This document shows, one piece after another, positions 29,398-38,523 of a DNA stretch of 64,000 nt; the stretch's first letter is position 1, and each line of letters opens with the position of its first letter. Below the pieces are notes generated by a model that worked only from the letters and a program-made list of their open reading frames with translations, was not told where the DNA came from and did no database searches. The position numbers and the translations under genes were made by a program. The DNA comes from Fenollaria sporofastidiosus (GTDB lineage: Bacteria; Bacillota; Clostridia; Tissierellales; Peptoniphilaceae), in NCBI RefSeq assembly GCF_943169635.2, contig NZ_OW968186.1, positions 1,364,001 to 1,428,000 on the forward strand, given 5' to 3'.

Positions 29398-30275
29398 CAT
29401 TAAAACCTACTTTCTTAGTAAATGGAAAGCCCATCTCTTTTCTTTGTTCTACGTATTTACTTGCTATTAGCTTAGCCAAACTTCTAACCTTTAGTATATA
29501 GTTTGCTCTTTGCGATACTGATATAGCTCCAAGTGCATCAAGCACGTTGAATGTATGTGAGCACTTTAGTACATAGTCATACGCTGGTAATATAAGTCCT
29601 TTTTCAATAATTCTCTTGCATTCGGCTTCATATCTTTCAAACATCTCTTGTAGTAAGTCCTTGTCTGCTAATTCAAAACTGTAAACAGAGTGCTCATACT
29701 CAGCTTTCTTGAATATATCACCATATGTGAAATTTTCATTCCATTGTATATCGTAAACATTGTCAACATCTTGTAAGTACATAGCAATTCTCTCAAGACC
29801 ATATGTTAGCTCTGAGGATTCAATGTCTAGATTAAGTCCACCGACTTGTTGGAAGTATGTGAATTGAGTTATCTCCATACCGTCAAGCCAAACTTCCCAG
29901 CCTAGTCCCCACGCACCAAGTGTAGGTGACTCCCAGTTATCTTCTACGAATCTTATATCGTGTTTTAACGGGTCTATGCCAATCGCCTTCAAGCTATCCA
30001 AGTACAAATCTTGAACATCATATGGCGATGGTTTTAGTATTACTTGCAATTGATGGTGTTGGTAAACTCTGTTTGGATTTTCACCATATCTTGCATCCGC
30101 TGGCCTTCTTGATGGTTCTACATATACAACTCTCCAAGGCTCAGGTCCTAGTGATCTAAGAAAAGTGTGGATTCATTGTTCCTGCACCCTTCTCGACATC
30201 ATAAGGCTCCATTACTAAGCAGCCTTTATCCTTCCAATAATTTAGTAAATTCATCATTAAATCTTGAAAATACAT
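29387..30275 (-). pseudogene. glyQ: Glycyl-tRNA synthetase alpha subunit, one frameshift
   Basis: Catalytic class II subunit of glycyl-tRNA synthetase, about 295 residues. GAGGAC precedes the ATG at 30275. The N-terminus MYFQDLMMNLLNYWKDKGC and PYDVEKGAG precede the break near 30165, after which PEPWRVVYVEPSRRPADARYG and the long intact body follow (SPTLGAWGLGWEVWLDGMEIT). I see no T-box leader: only ten bases separate the ATG from the recO stop. It is co-transcribed with recO and glyS. Confidence 0.92.
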
Positions 30276-30285
30276 TTTGTCCTCC

Positions 30286-30997
30286 TCAATATTTGACTTT
30301 AAGAGTCTTAAATTCGTCTTTATCAAAATATAAAATATAATTTATAAACAAAGTTTTAAATTTTTATATTTATCATTGTATTCAACATTAATTAAGTCTT
30401 TAAATTTGCTGTCAAGCAAAAATTGATAAAGCTTAGTTCTTCTTTTATAAGTAAGTTCTTTTATAGTTACTAAGTTCAGCTATTATTGTTCCATGTTCAA
30501 ATTCAAATCTATAAGTATCTACTTTATCTCTTAATTGTATTCTAGGAAAGTATCCTAATAAATATATGAGCTTTAGTATAAATGCCAAGATAAATAATTC
30601 TGCTCTTTCTGGATAAATATCCATAATATTTACTAGTGTGATTATCATCGAGTAAATATACTCATCTGACTCCTGAGTATTCAAAAGCGTTGATAATAGC
30701 TCTGATAAAAAGCAAAATTGTGAATCTTTTAATATCTGCGTTCATTAGCTGAGCTGAATATAATACCTTTGAATCATTTACTAAGAATAATTCTTTATAC
30801 TTAGATAGCATGAACACTGACTCTGTAAATACAAATGAACTTCTTGAAACATTGCTTCTCAAATCATAAGCGCTTCGTACATAAGCTTTTATACGCCCAG
30901 CATTAACCGTGTATATTTCAAGTATTTTGCCGTTCTTTTCATCGCTCTTGCTAGCAATAACTATGCCTCTGTACTCTTCGGACTTACTTGTATCCAA
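30286..30997 (-). pseudogene. recO: DNA repair protein RecO, frameshifted
   Basis: Recombination mediator that loads RecA with RecR. The N-terminal OB fold is clear (GIVIASKSDEKNGKILEIYT and GRIKAYVRSAYDLRSNV). A break near 30680 separates the helical C-terminal part (FILAFILKLIYLLGYFPRI), and further single-base breaks near 30455 and 30350 lead to a stop at 30286. About 237 residues. The start is TTG at 30997 with AGGTGAAG upstream, inside the end of era. No CxxC zinc pair is visible in the C-terminal part, a variation known in the family. Confidence 0.8.
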
Positions 30998-31860
30998 AAA
31001 ACTTCACCTGGTCTTCGTTCTTTCTCCAATTCTTGGCAACCTTAACATTTAATTTAAGATTAACTTCTGTATCAAGCATGGCTTTTATATCTTTCTTTGC
31101 AGCAAGTCTAATCTTTTTAATCATAGAGGCTTCTTTACCTATGACCATGCCCTTGTGGCTTTCTCTCTCACAATAAATGATTGCATCTATGTTTACAGCA
31201 TCTTCTTTTTCTTCATACTTAAGTATTTCAATGTTTATCCCATGTGGTATCTCATCTGATAAAAAGTTTAGGCACTTTTGTCTAATAATCTCTGAAACGA
31301 TAAACTTCATTGGTTTATCAGTTAAATATTCACCATCATAATACATAGGACCTGGTTTCAATACTTTTTTTATTTCATCTAGAAGCTTATCCAAGTTATC
31401 ATCATTAGCCGCACTTATTGGAACAGTAATTGAATTAAGTTTTCTAGAATTTATCTCGCCTATAATTTCTTCTATATGAGATTCGTCTTTGTCAATTTTA
31501 TTGATAGCAATAACTACATTCTTGTTTGCACTTGTAACTATGTCCATAAGTTCTTTTTCGCCAGCTTTAATAGGTACAGATCCATCAATTATGTATAGTA
31601 TCATATCTGCATCCTCTAAAGCGGCTCTCATCACCTTATCCATGTAGTCGCCTAACTTGTTTTTCGCAATTTGATAGCCAGGAGTATCCATGAATATAAT
31701 TTGTGCATCATCATCTGTATATAAAATTAATTATATCTCTAGTAGTTTGTGGTTTATCTGAGATGATAGATATGTTAAACTTAACAAGTTTATTAAGTAG
31801 TGTTGATTTACCAGCATTGGGTCTACCTACAACCGCTACATAGCCTGATTTAAATTCCAT
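30984..31860 (-). pseudogene. era: GTPase Era, one frameshift
   Basis: Ribosome-assembly GTPase that binds 16S rRNA. The ATG at 31860 with GAGGTG upstream starts MEFKSGYVAVVGRPNAGKST, holding the G1 P-loop. The frame breaks near 31725 in a T run. The rest carries G3 MDTPGYQ, G4 NKID and the KH domain with HKGMVIGKEASMIKKI and the family ending NWRKNEDQVKFFGYK. About 292 residues. Essential in most bacteria, so the break is probably an error. It follows cdd and overlaps recO. Confidence 0.92.
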
Positions 31861-31881
31861 TGTTTCACCTCTTTTACTCAT

Positions 31882-32259
31882 CTAATGAAAAGATTCTGGG
31901 AGCAGATCTTTTATATTATAAATTTTATAATCATTTACATCCTTTGCAACTATAATCTCGCAGTCTTTAGTGAACTCGCTTATGAACTGTCTACACGCAC
32001 CGCATGGCATAGGATATACATCCACATTTACAATTGCTATACGTTTAATGGACCTAGAGTCAGAGCTTACTATTGCATTTGCTATTGCGCTTCTTTCTGC
32101 ACATATTGTTAGACCATAAGATGCATTTTCGATATTGACTCCAGTATAAACATTGCCATCATCCATCTCTACTGCTGCAGCAACCTTAAATTTAGAGTAT
32201 TTACTGTATGATCTATCTAAAACTTTAAGTGCCGATTCAATAAGCCCTTTAGTATCCAT
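31882..32259 (-). CDS. cdd: Cytidine deaminase
   Basis: A 125-residue zinc enzyme that converts cytidine/deoxycytidine to uridine/deoxyuridine. The zinc and catalytic residues are Cys53 and Glu55 in CAERSA and Cys86/Cys89 in PCGACRQF, the tetrameric short type. It is the first gene after the promoter at 32280-32308 and is followed by era, as in B. subtilis. GGAGGG precedes the ATG. Confidence 0.95.
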   Translation of the reverse strand: MDTKGLIESALKVLDRSYSKYSKFKVAAAVEMDDGNVYTGVNIENASYGLTICAERSAIANAIVSSDSRSIKRIAIVNVDVYPMPCGACRQFISEFTKDCEIIVAKDVNDYKIYNIKDLLPESFH

Positions 32260-32279
32260 TAGCGTCCCTCCAAGCTTTT

Positions 32280-32308
32280 ATTATATAATATTTTACGCTT
32301 AATTTCAA
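32280..32308 (-). promoter_or_regulatory. Strong promoter of the cdd-to-nif3 unit
   Basis: TTGAAA (32303-32308), 17-base spacer, TATAAT (32280-32285), minus strand, about 20 bases before the cdd start. No terminator was found between here and the nif3-like gene at 21061, so one transcript could cover about 11 kb. Confidence 0.82.
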
Positions 32309-32310
32309 TA

Positions 32311-32755
32311 CTAACGTGTAATATTAAGCTCGTCTAATATATCTCTTTGTCTCTGTTCCATAATAACTCTATCATCGTCTTCAATATGATCATATCCCAA
32401 AAGGTGAAGTATGCTATGTGTGAATAAAAACATAATCTCTCTTTCAAGACTATGCCCATACTCTTTTGCTTGCTCCACAGCAACATCATATGAGATGACT
32501 ACATCGCCTAGCAAGGTTTCATCTGAAGAGAAGTCTTCGATAAGTGGAAATGATAAAACATCTGTAACTTTATCAATGTCCCTGTACTCTCTGTTCAAAT
32601 CTTGTATCTCTTCCTTTGACACGTAAGTAAGGCCCACTTCATAATCGTCATTAAGCCCTTCTTTTTTTAATGCTAGAGATGCTATCTTTTTCATTGTGTC
32701 TTCATAACCTGCTTCTATAGGATAGTTGTTTTCGTTATTAATTACTATATCCATC
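32311..32755 (-). CDS. ybeY: Endoribonuclease YbeY (16S rRNA maturation); joined in frame to phoH as read
   Basis: A zinc-dependent RNase for rRNA 3' processing and quality control, about 145 residues. The metal site HSILHLLGYDH is complete, and RDIDKVTDVLSFPL is the family's substrate-side motif. As read there is no stop between phoH and this segment, giving a 355-residue fused frame. The internal ATG near 32753 is preceded by an AGAGAAG-like stretch and begins MDIVINNENNYPIE, a normal YbeY start. One extra A in the AAAA just before it would end phoH a few codons later and free YbeY, so I treat it as a separate gene. Confidence 0.85.
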
Positions 32756-33737
32756 TTTTCTTCTCTTTCTTCACTTTCTTTATTAAGCTTCTTACTTTCA
32801 TAAAGATTATAAGCTTCAATGATTCTTTGAACCAGTATATTTCTTACAACGTCAGTTTGAGTAAGCTCTATGAAGCTTATGCCATTGATATTTCTAAGTA
32901 TATGACTGGCCGCTATAAGTCCAGACTTCTTACCCTTTGGTAAGTCTCTTTGAGTAATATCACCTGTAACAATCACCTTAGAGTTGAAGCCCATCCTTGT
33001 TAGGAACATCTTCATTTGCTCTTCTGTAGTATTTTGTGCTTCATCAAGTATTATGAAGGCTTTATCTAGTGTCCTTCCTCTCATATAAGCAAGTGGCGCT
33101 ACTTCTATAAGTCCTCTTTCAGCATTTTTTTCATATTGCTCCTTGCCCATAATCTCATATAGAGCATCATAGACCGGCCTTAGATATGGATCAACCTTTT
33201 CTTTAAGGTCACCCGGTAAGAATCCTAGGTTCTCACCTGCTTCTACAGCTGGTCTTGTTAATATAATCTTAGATACTTCTTTATTTTTAAAAGCATTAAC
33301 CGCCATAGCTATAGCCAAATATGTTTTGCCAGTACCTGCTGGTCCTATACCGAAGGTTATTCCAGACTTTCTAATCATATCGACATATCTTTTTTGACCA
33401 ATAGTCTTAGGTCTTATAGTCTTTCCTTCACTAGTTATAGCTATAACATCTTTTGTATATCGTATAAGAGGTTCTCTTTCGCTTTTTTAACTAAGTTAAT
33501 TGAATAATATATGTCCTCCTTACTAAGTGATTTTTGAGTGTCTATAAGGCTCGATAAGGCTTTTATCAATCTTTCAGCCATAGCTTCATTCTCTTCATTG
33601 TTAGAAGCTATCAATATCTTATCTGAGCGCATATCAATCTTAATATCAAGTTCCTTCTCAATTATCTTGATGTTAGAATCTAAATTTCCGGCTAACGCCT
33701 CTTGTTTGTTGCTATCAAAATTAAGTTCTCTACTCAT
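32740..33737 (-). pseudogene. phoH: PhoH-like ATPase, one frameshift
   Basis: A PhoH/YbeZ family ATPase that partners YbeY in RNA metabolism. The N-terminal KH-like part (IKIIEKELDIKIDMRSDKI) stops at 33441 as read. Adding one A to the A run near 33488 continues as EREPLIRYTKDVIAITSEGKT and TIGQKRYVDMI into the ATPase domain, with Walker A GPAGTGKTY and Walker B FIILDEAQNTT. About 330 residues. The 3' boundary depends on whether the apparent fusion with ybeY is real. The pairing of phoH and ybeY is universal in Firmicutes. Confidence 0.88.
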
Positions 33738-34248
33738 TAATCCTCCTTAGTGCTAGTGGTTTATCTAGTATCTCTTTCATGATTATGGCCTTTGCCACAT
33801 TGGTTTGTGAAAATTGTATGCTTTCGTGTTCATAATCAAAGTCTTCATAAACATTCTCTTCTACTTTTACCATTTCCTCATGCTCACTCTCATGCTCTTC
33901 TGTCTTCTTTGCCTTAAATTCGCGAAGTCTGTCTTTAATGTCCCTTGACAAATACTCATCAAGTTCTCTTGACCTATCAGAAAAATAATCATCAGCCTTA
34001 GCTTTGTAATCATCACTGATGGCTTCATCATAGTGCTTTTCCAAGTTGCCTATCTTTTTAACCTTTTCATCTGTCTTGATATTCTTAGGCTTCTTACTGT
34101 TCTTATTTTCCTGCATTGCTCTTTTATAAATTTCATCAAGTTTTTTAGTAAGATCACTGTTTTTCTTTTTCTTATTGGCTTCCGACAAAACTGTAGCAAG
34201 AGAAGATATTAGCATAAAGCAAAACGCTAATACAAATAATATATCCAT
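33730..34248 (-). CDS. Unrecognised single-pass membrane protein
   Basis: A 172-residue protein. Residues 2-23 (DILFVLAFCFMLISSLATVL) form one membrane helix, followed by a lysine-rich stretch and a long charged, probably coiled-coil region (about residues 35-140) with many Glu, Lys and Asp. No known domain is recognised. It lies between floA and phoH, overlapping phoH by 8 bases, and may be part of the flotillin membrane platform, by location only. Confidence 0.6.
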   Translation of the reverse strand: MDILFVLAFCFMLISSLATVLSEANKKKKNSDLTKKLDEIYKRAMQENKNSKKPKNIKTDEKVKKIGNLEKHYDEAISDDYKAKADDYFSDRSRELDEYLSRDIKDRLREFKAKKTEEHESEHEEMVKVEENVYEDFDYEHESIQFSQTNVAKAIIMKEILDKPLALRRINE

Positions 34249-34262
34249 ACTTTTCTACTTAT

Positions 34263-35252
34263 CTAATTTTGTGTATCGGATATGGATTTTCTCATATCGG
34301 TATCTGAATTGATATTATTCATCTTGTAATAATCCATAACTCCTAGGTTTCCATTCTTTAATGCTTCGGCGATTGCTAGTGGAACTTCTCTTTCAGCTTC
34401 GACAACTTTTGATTTCATCTTTTGAACCTCAGCCTTCATTTCTTGTTCGCTTGCAACAGCCATAGCACGTCTTTCTTCAGCCTTTGCTTGAGCTATCTTC
34501 TTATCAGCATCAGCTTGATCCATAAGTAATTTAGCTCCTATGTTTCTACCTACGTCTATGTCTGCTATGTCTATAGAAAGTATTTCAAAAGCTGTTCCAG
34601 AGTCAAGACCCTTCTTTAGAACTGTCTTTGAGATACTGTCAGGATTTTCAAGAACATCCTTGTGGCTTTGTGCACTACCTACTGTAGTTACAATACCTTC
34701 ACCAACTCTTGCGATGATAGTTTCTTCTCCTGCACCGCCGACTAATCTCTCGATATTAGCTCTAACAGTTACTCTTGCTTTTACAACAACTTCTATACCA
34801 TTCATAGCAACTGCAGATATATTTGGTGTTTCTATAACCTTAGGGTTAACGCTAACTTGTACAGCTTCTAAGACATTACGTCCTGCAAGGTCGATAGCAG
34901 CTGCTCTTGTAAAGTCTAGCGGTATATCAGCTCTTTGTGCAGCTATAAGTGCATCTACGAGTGTATCTACGTTACCACCAGCTAAGTAGTGAGCTTCTAG
35001 TTCATTAACTTTAATGTCTAGTCCAGCCTTTGTAGCCTTAATCATTGGGTTTATGATCTTGCTTGGTGCAACTCTTCTAAGTCTCATACCAGTAAGTGTT
35101 GCCATGCTAACCTTAACTCCTGAGAAGAAAGCTGTTATCCACAAGCCAATTGGTACAAATGAAAAGAATATACTTAAGACTATTAATCCAAGTATAACAA
35201 TTATAAATCCTCCTGATGCTAAAACATTAATAATGTTTCCTAATAAAAACAT
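34263..35252 (-). CDS. floA: Flotillin-like protein FloA
   Basis: A 329-residue membrane-microdomain scaffold protein. An N-terminal hydrophobic hairpin (GFIIVILGLIVLSIFFSFVPIGLWI) is followed by the SPFH-type domain with IKATKAGLDIKVNELEAHYLAGGNVDTL split over the conserved region, then the Ala/Glu-rich helices (KAEERRAMAVASEQEMKAEV). The ATG at 35252 with AGGAGGT at ideal spacing is chosen over an in-frame TTG seven codons upstream that overlaps nfeD. nfeD-floA is the normal operon. Confidence 0.92.
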   Translation of the reverse strand: MFLLGNIINVLASGGFIIVILGLIVLSIFFSFVPIGLWITAFFSGVKVSMATLTGMRLRRVAPSKIINPMIKATKAGLDIKVNELEAHYLAGGNVDTLVDALIAAQRADIPLDFTRAAAIDLAGRNVLEAVQVSVNPKVIETPNISAVAMNGIEVVVKARVTVRANIERLVGGAGEETIIARVGEGIVTTVGSAQSHKDVLENPDSISKTVLKKGLDSGTAFEILSIDIADIDVGRNIGAKLLMDQADADKKIAQAKAEERRAMAVASEQEMKAEVQKMKSKVVEAEREVPLAIAEALKNGNLGVMDYYKMNNINSDTDMRKSISDTQN

Positions 35253-35253
35253 A

Positions 35254-35919
35254 CTACTTAACCTCCTTGTCAACTATTAAATATCTTCCTTTAACTGCTA
35301 TAACCTTCAATGCCAAACCATTATCTAGGTAGCCATCGTAGCTTACAGCGTTGTATTTAATGCCATTAACTAATACAAAGCCCGTTGGTCCAAGTGAACT
35401 TATAGACTCTGCATCCTTTCCTACGAGTTTATTTAACTCATTAAACTCTTCTTTATTCCCTTTTAAATTTGCTTGTGTGCTTAATACAAAATGACTTAGT
35501 CCCTTAAGAGTGTAGCCTTTCTTAAACATAAATTTAATGAAAGATATATTTAAGTTTAAAGATACTACTATAGCTAATAGACCATATCTATAATTACTAA
35601 ATGTTAAAGCTATGGATGTAATATAGCCAAGTATACCTATAACTCCTGTTACTGTGAAGCCTGGAATGAATATCTCTAAAACTACAAAAATGCATGAAAA
35701 TATAAATATTGCTATTGGATAAAAATTGTTTATCTGACATAGCACCCTGCTTGCAAATAAAACAAAGTGTGTGATAAAAAATAATGTGATGTATAAATTT
35801 TGCTTCTTGTTGATCAATGCAAGGCTTAAGAAAAACGTGCCTACTAATACTAATAAAAATGCGGCTATATCTGTTGTGATAAACAGATTAGCATCTGCTA
35901 CCAAAAATAAATTTTGCAT
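35254..35919 (-). CDS. NfeD-family membrane protein
   Basis: A 221-residue membrane protein with about five transmembrane helices (residues 15-140) and a C-terminal OB-fold of the NfeD type (KLVGKDAESISSLGPTGFVLVNG and YLDNGLALKVIAVKG). NfeD proteins assist flotillins; this is the short form without the N-terminal ClpP-like protease domain. The stop codon is within the floA ribosome site, so the two are translationally linked. Confidence 0.85.
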   Translation of the reverse strand: MQNLFLVADANLFITTDIAAFLLVLVGTFFLSLALINKKQNLYITLFFITHFVLFASRVLCQINNFYPIAIFIFSCIFVVLEIFIPGFTVTGVIGILGYITSIALTFSNYRYGLLAIVVSLNLNISFIKFMFKKGYTLKGLSHFVLSTQANLKGNKEEFNELNKLVGKDAESISSLGPTGFVLVNGIKYNAVSYDGYLDNGLALKVIAVKGRYLIVDKEVK

Positions 35920-35963
35920 TCAATCACCACCTAAGTATATTTACCCATTATGTATATATTTAA

Positions 35964-35997
35964 TCAAAAATCAAGGCTGACCATTGTGACCAGCCTC
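35964..35997 (-). terminator. Terminator after yajC
   Basis: Stem AGGCTG/CAGCCT (35974-35979 with 35991-35996) with additional wobble pairs inside, followed on the minus strand by TTGATTTTTGATT. It separates the ruvC-to-yajC unit from nfeD-floA. Confidence 0.7.
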
Positions 35998-36025
35998 TCT
36001 TGCTCTTATAACTCTTCTGATTTTT

Positions 36026-36340
36026 CTACGTTTTAATCTCTTTTCTTGTTGCTCTATCTCTGAAAGCCCACTTAGCTATCTCCATATTGCATCCTTGGTT
36101 TATTTCGATTACATACATGTCTTCTTTAATTTGAACAATCTTACCTAAGATGCCGCCGATAGTTACGATTTGATCTCCTACTTTAAGTGAGTCTCTTAGC
36201 TCTTGTAACTTTTGCGCTTGTTTCTTTTGTGGTCTTACTAAAAAGAAGTACGCGAATGCTCCAAATAGAACAAATGGTAGTATCATGCTTAGTAATGATC
36301 CACTAGCATTTGCTTGTGCTTGTAAAAATGTTAATGTCAT
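36026..36340 (-). CDS. yajC: Preprotein translocase subunit YajC
   Basis: A 104-residue accessory Sec protein. One N-terminal transmembrane helix (LLSMILPFVLFGAFAYFFLV) is followed by RPQKKQAQKLQELRDSLKVGDQIVT split by the family's conserved basic linker, then a small beta domain (TIGGILGKIVQIKEDMYVIEI). It is downstream of tgt, the standard tgt-yajC order. Confidence 0.93.
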   Translation of the reverse strand: MTLTFLQAQANASGSLLSMILPFVLFGAFAYFFLVRPQKKQAQKLQELRDSLKVGDQIVTIGGILGKIVQIKEDMYVIEINQGCNMEIAKWAFRDRATRKEIKT

Positions 36341-36386
36341 TATATAACCTCCCTCTCGTGTTAATACTATTATACACTATATTACT

Positions 36387-37493
36387 TTAAATATCCATAT
36401 TTTTATAAAATTCGTGCTTATACTCTAAGAAATAATCACCTAGTATCGACTCACGTATATTCTTCATCATCTTAAGTAAGAATGTTAAGTTGTGTATAGT
36501 CGCAAGTCTATATGCAAGTATCTCATCAACATTAAATAAGTGTCTTAGGTATGCTCTAGAGTAGTTTCTACAAGTGTAGCAGTCGCACTCTGGGTCTGGT
36601 TTAGTAAAGTCCTCTTTATACATTGCATTCTTTATAACAAGCCTTCCTCTAGATGTCATTAGCGTTCCATTTCTAGATATTCTAGTTGGTAAAACGCAGT
36701 CAGCCATGTCTATACCTCTTTCAACTGATTCAAATAGATATAAAGGTGTACCTACTCCCATGTTGTACCTAGGTTTATCTTCTGGCATGTAGTCAGTGAC
36801 ATAGTCCAAGACCTCATTCATAAGATCAACCGGCTCTCCAACTGATAGTCCACCAACTGCATAGCCAGGTAAGTCTATGGAGCAAATTTCTTTTGCATGC
36901 TCTTTACGCAAGTCCTTGTATAAACCGCCTTGTATTATACCAAATAAATTTTGATTCTCTCTATCGGTCCATGAGTTCTTGCATCTTTCAAGCCACCTAG
37001 TAGTTCTGTGCATAGAGTTAATAATATAGTCTCTACTTGCTGGGTATGGCGCGCACTCATCAAAAGCCATCATTATATCGCTACCTAGCTTAGTTTGTAT
37101 TTCGATTGACTTCTCAGGTGATATAAATAGTTTTGAGCCGTCTATGTGTGAGCGGAACTCAACGCCTTCTTCAGTGATCTTTCTAATCTTTCCAAGGCTA
37201 AAAACTTGGAATCCGCCACTATCTGTTAGTATTGGCTTGTCCCAGTTCATAAACTTATGAAGTCCACCGGCTTTGGCTACTATGTCCTCGCCAGGTCTTA
37301 GGTACAAGTGATATGTGTTAGAAAGTATAATTTGAGCACCTAGACTCTCTAATTCATCTGGTGTCATAGTCTTTACTGTTGCTCTTGTGCCAACAGGCAT
37401 AAAGATAGGCGTTTCAACCACGCCATGTTTTAATTTCATTAAACCTGCTCTTGCTTTAGTTTTACTATCTTTTTTAATTAATTCAAATTCCAT
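36387..37493 (-). CDS. tgt: tRNA-guanine transglycosylase
   Basis: A 368-residue enzyme that exchanges guanine-34 for preQ1 in tRNAs with GUN anticodons. The nucleophile region ILTDSGGFQVFSLG, the second Asp in VLPTRISRNGTLMT, and the zinc site CDCYTC with the distant His are all present. The ATG at 37493 directly follows the queA stop. An in-frame start eleven codons earlier lies inside queA and is rejected. Confidence 0.96.
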   Translation of the reverse strand: MEFELIKKDSKTKARAGLMKLKHGVVETPIFMPVGTRATVKTMTPDELESLGAQIILSNTYHLYLRPGEDIVAKAGGLHKFMNWDKPILTDSGGFQVFSLGKIRKITEEGVEFRSHIDGSKLFISPEKSIEIQTKLGSDIMMAFDECAPYPASRDYIINSMHRTTRWLERCKNSWTDRENQNLFGIIQGGLYKDLRKEHAKEICSIDLPGYAVGGLSVGEPVDLMNEVLDYVTDYMPEDKPRYNMGVGTPLYLFESVERGIDMADCVLPTRISRNGTLMTSRGRLVIKNAMYKEDFTKPDPECDCYTCRNYSRAYLRHLFNVDEILAYRLATIHNLTFLLKMMKNIRESILGDYFLEYKHEFYKNMDI

Positions 37494-37494
37494 A

Positions 37495-38523
37495 TTACCT
37501 ATCCAATATAAACATCGCATCGCCAAAGCTAAAGAATCTATATCTCTCTTTTACAGCTTCTGCGTATGCATTAAGTATCATTTCTTTTGATGCAAAGGCG
37601 CTAACAAGCATAATAAGTGTTGACTCTGGCAAGTGGAAGTTTGTAATTAGTGCGTCAACTGCTTTATATTCAAAGCCAGGATATATGAAAATATCTGTCC
37701 ATCCGTGGCTTGCTTTGATCTCTCCCTTTGCAGCTATCGTTTCAAGTGTTCTAACTGTTGTTGTACCAACAGCTATAACCCTTCTGCCTTCTTTTTTTGC
37801 TTTGTTTATGGTCTCGCTTGCTTCCTGTGAAAGATTGTAGAACTCACTATGCATCTTGTGCTTTTCTACGTCTGTTACCTTGACTGGTCTAAATGTACCA
37901 AGACCAACATGAAGTGTTAGATAAACTATCTTCACTCCTTTGTCTTCTAGCTCTTTAAGTAGCTCCTTTGTAAAGTGCAAGCCTGCGGTAGGTGCAGCTG
38001 CTGATCCAAGGTTCTTTGCATAAACTGTTTGGTACCTATCTTTATCTTCAAGTCTTTCCTTGATATATGGTGGAAGTGGCATCTCGCCAAGCTCGTTTAG
38101 TATCTCTAAGAAAATTCCATCATATTTAAATTTGATATATCTAACGCCATCATCATCTATATCAACAACCTCAGCTCTAAGAAGTCCGTGACCAAATTCG
38201 ATCTCAGAACCAATCTTCATCTTCTTGCCTGGCTTAACAAGCGTCTTCCAAGTGTCTTCTTCAGTTTGTGAAATAAGTAGAACTTCTATCTTTTCTTCTT
38301 TACCAGGTCTGTTGCCAAATAGTCTTGCAGGTATAACCTTGCTATCGTTAGCAACTAGAACGTCTCCTTCGTGAAGAAGATTTATGATATCATGAAATAT
38401 CATATGCTCAACTTTGCCAGTCTTTCTATCTAAGACCATAAGTCTTGATTCGTCTCTTTTGTCTATGGGGTGCTGAGCTATCAGCTCCTCAGGTAAATCA
38501 TAATAAAAATCTTTAGTTTCCAT
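37495..38523 (-). CDS. queA: S-adenosylmethionine:tRNA ribosyltransferase-isomerase
   Basis: A 342-residue enzyme that makes epoxyqueuosine from preQ1-tRNA. Characteristic phrases are YDLPEELIAQHPIDKRDESRLM, ANDSKVIPARLFG and SAAAPTAGLHFT. The ATG at 38523 (METKDFYYDLP) is preferred; it overlaps the SpoIID-like gene stop by 11 bases. With tgt and queT here, queuosine is evidently made from an imported precursor; queG/queH and queC-F are not in the window. Confidence 0.96.
   Translation of the reverse strand: METKDFYYDLPEELIAQHPIDKRDESRLMVLDRKTGKVEHMIFHDIINLLHEGDVLVANDSKVIPARLFGNRPGKEEKIEVLLISQTEEDTWKTLVKPGKKMKIGSEIEFGHGLLRAEVVDIDDDGVRYIKFKYDGIFLEILNELGEMPLPPYIKERLEDKDRYQTVYAKNLGSAAAPTAGLHFTKELLKELEDKGVKIVYLTLHVGLGTFRPVKVTDVEKHKMHSEFYNLSQEASETINKAKKEGRRVIAVGTTTVRTLETIAAKGEIKASHGWTDIFIYPGFEYKAVDALITNFHLPESTLIMLVSAFASKEMILNAYAEAVKERYRFFSFGDAMFILDR

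Noticed and set aside
30276..30300. Search for a T-box leader before glyQ, and likewise before trpS at 55129-55148
   Set aside because: There are only about 10-20 bases between the genes, so no leader fits.
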